Positions 5,688 through 6,648 of a DNA stretch of 6,648 nucleotides are shown here, in pieces (within the stretch, counting starts at the first letter, position 1; the number at the start of each line of letters is the position of its first letter). Under the pieces are notes generated by a model. That model was given only the letters and a program-made list of their open reading frames with translations, ran no database searches and was not told where the DNA came from. Source of the DNA: JAUWNJ01 sp034190305. GTDB lineage: Bacteria; Planctomycetota; Phycisphaerae; SM23-33. A program made the translations under genes and the position numbers. The DNA is taken from assembly GCA_034190305.1 (NCBI GenBank), contig JAXHSV010000169.1, forward strand, positions 1-6,648, given 5' to 3'.

Positions 5688-6296
5688 ATGCAGACAGTAA
5701 CGCCTCGCCAGATGGAGATTCTCTTGTTTGTGCGCGATTATTGCGCCAGGCACGGCTATTCCCCCACGATGCAGGAAATTGGAAACCACCTGCACGTAAG
5801 CAGGGTAACCGTCTTCGAGCACATCGGGGCGCTCGAAAAAAAAGGCCTGCTCCGGCGGGGTCTCAAACACAGCGCCCGCTCTTTGCAGTTGTCTGACGAT
5901 GTGGTTTTCCCCGACGGACCGCGCCCCGGTCGCTTTCGGCTGGCTGGGCGAATCGCCGCCGGTGAACCTATCGAGGCAGTGGAGCAGAACGAGAGCATCG
6001 ACCTGGAAGAGATGTTTGCCGATTCCGGCGACACCTTCTGCCTGCAAGTTGTGGGTCAGAGCATGATCGACGAGCAGATACGCGACGGCGACTACGTCAT
6101 CTGCCGGCGATGCAGGGAAGCGGCCGATGGTCAAACTGTCGTCGCACTTCTGGACAACGGCGAAGCCACACTGAAAAAATTCTACCGCGAGGCCGACAGA
6201 ATTCGACTCCAGCCGGCCAATCCCGAATTCTCACCCATCTACGCCGACAACATCAGCATCCAGGGGACGGTCATAGGCGTAATTCGAAAGTTCTGA
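5688..6296 (+). CDS. lexA: LexA repressor (SOS regulator, self-cleaving)
   Basis: 202 residues, the normal LexA length. The N-terminal winged helix starts with the classic M-x-x-x-T-x-R-Q form and has YSPTMQEIGNHLHVSRVTVFEHI (24-46) as the DNA-reading helix-turn-helix, followed by the EKKGLLRRG wing (50-58). The cleavage site is Ala91-Gly92 in AGRIAAGEP. The C-terminal S24-type peptidase half has Ser125 in VVGQSMID-x-x-IRDGD and general base Lys163 in EATLKKF, so the autocleavage dyad is intact. It represses DNA-damage genes by binding operators as a dimer and cleaves itself when activated by RecA filaments. The recognition helix (VSRVTVFEHI) differs from the enterobacterial one, so a non-CTGT operator is expected. 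LexA usually represses its own gene; the operator was not identified here. Confidence 0.96.
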   Translation: MQTVTPRQMEILLFVRDYCARHGYSPTMQEIGNHLHVSRVTVFEHIGALEKKGLLRRGLKHSARSLQLSDDVVFPDGPRPGRFRLAGRIAAGEPIEAVEQNESIDLEEMFADSGDTFCLQVVGQSMIDEQIRDGDYVICRRCREAADGQTVVALLDNGEATLKKFYREADRIRLQPANPEFSPIYADNISIQGTVIGVIRKF

Positions 6297-6378
6297 CTCA
6301 CTTTTTAAGTCTTCGGCAGGAAGCGATTCAGCGGGGTTGTTGACGGGGACTTTGCCTTGATGAAGCGCCATGATTCAT

Positions 6379-6478
6379 TCGGCCTGTTTGACCCGTCCGG
6401 CAGTGCCGGGCGGTGCGGGCCGACGACTAGATTACATGGGGAGCAACCTCTGCCATGCCGTTAAGCAGGGGCCGGTGG
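6379..6478 (+). ncRNA. Candidate structured RNA: nested stems
   Basis: An outer stem TCGGCC (from 6379) with GGCCGA (to about 6423) encloses an 8-bp hairpin, CCGTCCGG (6393-6400) with CCGGGCGG (6406-6413), loop CAGTG. A second stem pairs CCTCTGC with GCAGGGG near 6449-6473 across an 11-base loop (one U-G pair). Two independent stems in a noncoding stretch with a terminator-like hairpin downstream suggest an RNA gene or a long 3' UTR of lexA. No tRNA, tmRNA, RNase P or SRP signature was found, so the class is unknown. Confidence 0.3.
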
Positions 6479-6490
6479 GGAACCGTTCAG

Positions 6491-6570
6491 AAAGATACGG
6501 AACAATTGGGAACAATTGGAAATAAAACGGAAAGATTCGGAAAATTTCGGAAAGTTTGGGAAAGAAAGAA
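6491..6570. repeat. Degenerate 10-bp tandem repeat, purine-rich
   Basis: Eight successive units of exactly ten bases, such as aaagatacgg, aacaattggg, aaagattcgg, aaaatttcgg, aaagtttggg. Each begins with two to four As, and nearly all end in GG. No insertion or deletion breaks the register. The period is not a multiple of three, which argues against coding, and equals roughly one helical turn, so the A-tracts are phased on one face of the DNA. Confidence 0.85.
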
Positions 6571-6574
6571 TAAT

Positions 6575-6609
6575 CTGCAACTCCTTATTGTAAAAATAGT
6601 TGCGGTTTT
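6575..6609 (+). terminator. Terminator-like hairpin
   Basis: CTGCAACT (6575-6582) pairs with AGTTGCGG (6598-6605) over eight bp with one U-G, around a 15-base A/T-rich loop, followed directly by TTTT. It would end rightward transcription coming from lexA or from a transcript starting within the preceding gene-free region. The stem is only moderately stable. Confidence 0.5.
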
Positions 6610-6648
6610 CAAAGTCATTTTTTCGCCCGGTTTTAAAAATCAGTCCAC

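Larger units (their letters stand above)
6297..6648. other. Gene-free 3' region with structured and repetitive DNA
   Basis: 352 bases with no convincing protein gene. The longest ATG frame noticed (34 codons from 6360) has no good ribosome site and runs through the GC-rich stems. The region contains nested GC stems (6379-6475), a 10-bp-period repeat (6491-6570) and a terminator-like hairpin (6575-6609). Base composition swings from GC-rich to strongly A/T- and purine-rich at about 6490. Confidence 0.6.

Noticed and set aside
6360..6464. A 34-codon frame downstream of lexA
   Set aside because: No good ribosome site, low-complexity GC-driven composition, and it coincides with the stem structures.
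6379..6490. SRP RNA, tRNA or tmRNA gene
   Set aside because: The SRP S-domain core (GGUCAGG...GGAAGG...AGCAGCC) is missing on both strands, and there is no T-arm GTTCRANNC or tmRNA end.
6491..6570. CRISPR array
   Set aside because: Units are only 10 bases with no spacers, and no cas gene is present.

Overview
The window looks like chromosome from a Gram-negative bacterium, most plausibly a planctomycete (Phycisphaerae-like), although nothing here proves the phylum. The hints are the C-terminus of a lipid A-type acyltransferase, an unusual PAP2-family lipoprotein whose PSGHTSS and YERIDARNHDFND signatures I associate with planctomycete proteins, a MetX-MetW fusion, and short imperfect inverted repeats scattered between genes. 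No phage, transposase, CRISPR or defence gene was found.

Layout. At 1-212 (+) is the tail of a lysophospholipid/lipid A acyltransferase. The gap to the next, convergent gene is filled by a long perfect-to-near-perfect hairpin (219-307) built from 9-bp repeats. At 307-1299 (-) is a PAP2 phosphatase-like lipoprotein. At 1495-2640 (-) is a PLP-dependent Cys/Met metabolism enzyme (cystathionine gamma-synthase type), and at 2778-4607 (-) is one long gene joining homoserine O-acyltransferase (MetX) to MetW. The last two probably form a methionine operon transcribed right to left: MetX activates homoserine by acylation, MetW supports MetX, and the PLP enzyme exchanges the acyl group for cysteine or sulfide. 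A strong stem-loop sits between the two genes.

A 428-bp divergent intergenic region rich in small dyads (4608-5035) separates the methionine genes from a rightward block: a small coiled-coil protein of unknown function (5036-5308), a hairpin-rich spacer (5309-5490) ending in a terminator-like element, and lexA (5688-6296), the SOS repressor. The lexA promoter appears to lie about 170 bases upstream of its start, leaving a long leader that holds a stem-loop and an upstream start codon with its own ribosome binding site.

The last 352 bases carry no convincing protein gene. They contain nested GC-rich stems (6379-6475), eight units of an exactly 10-bp-spaced purine-rich repeat (6491-6570) and a terminator-like hairpin (6575-6609). 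This is the least explained part of the window and could be a structured non-coding RNA, curved DNA, or both.
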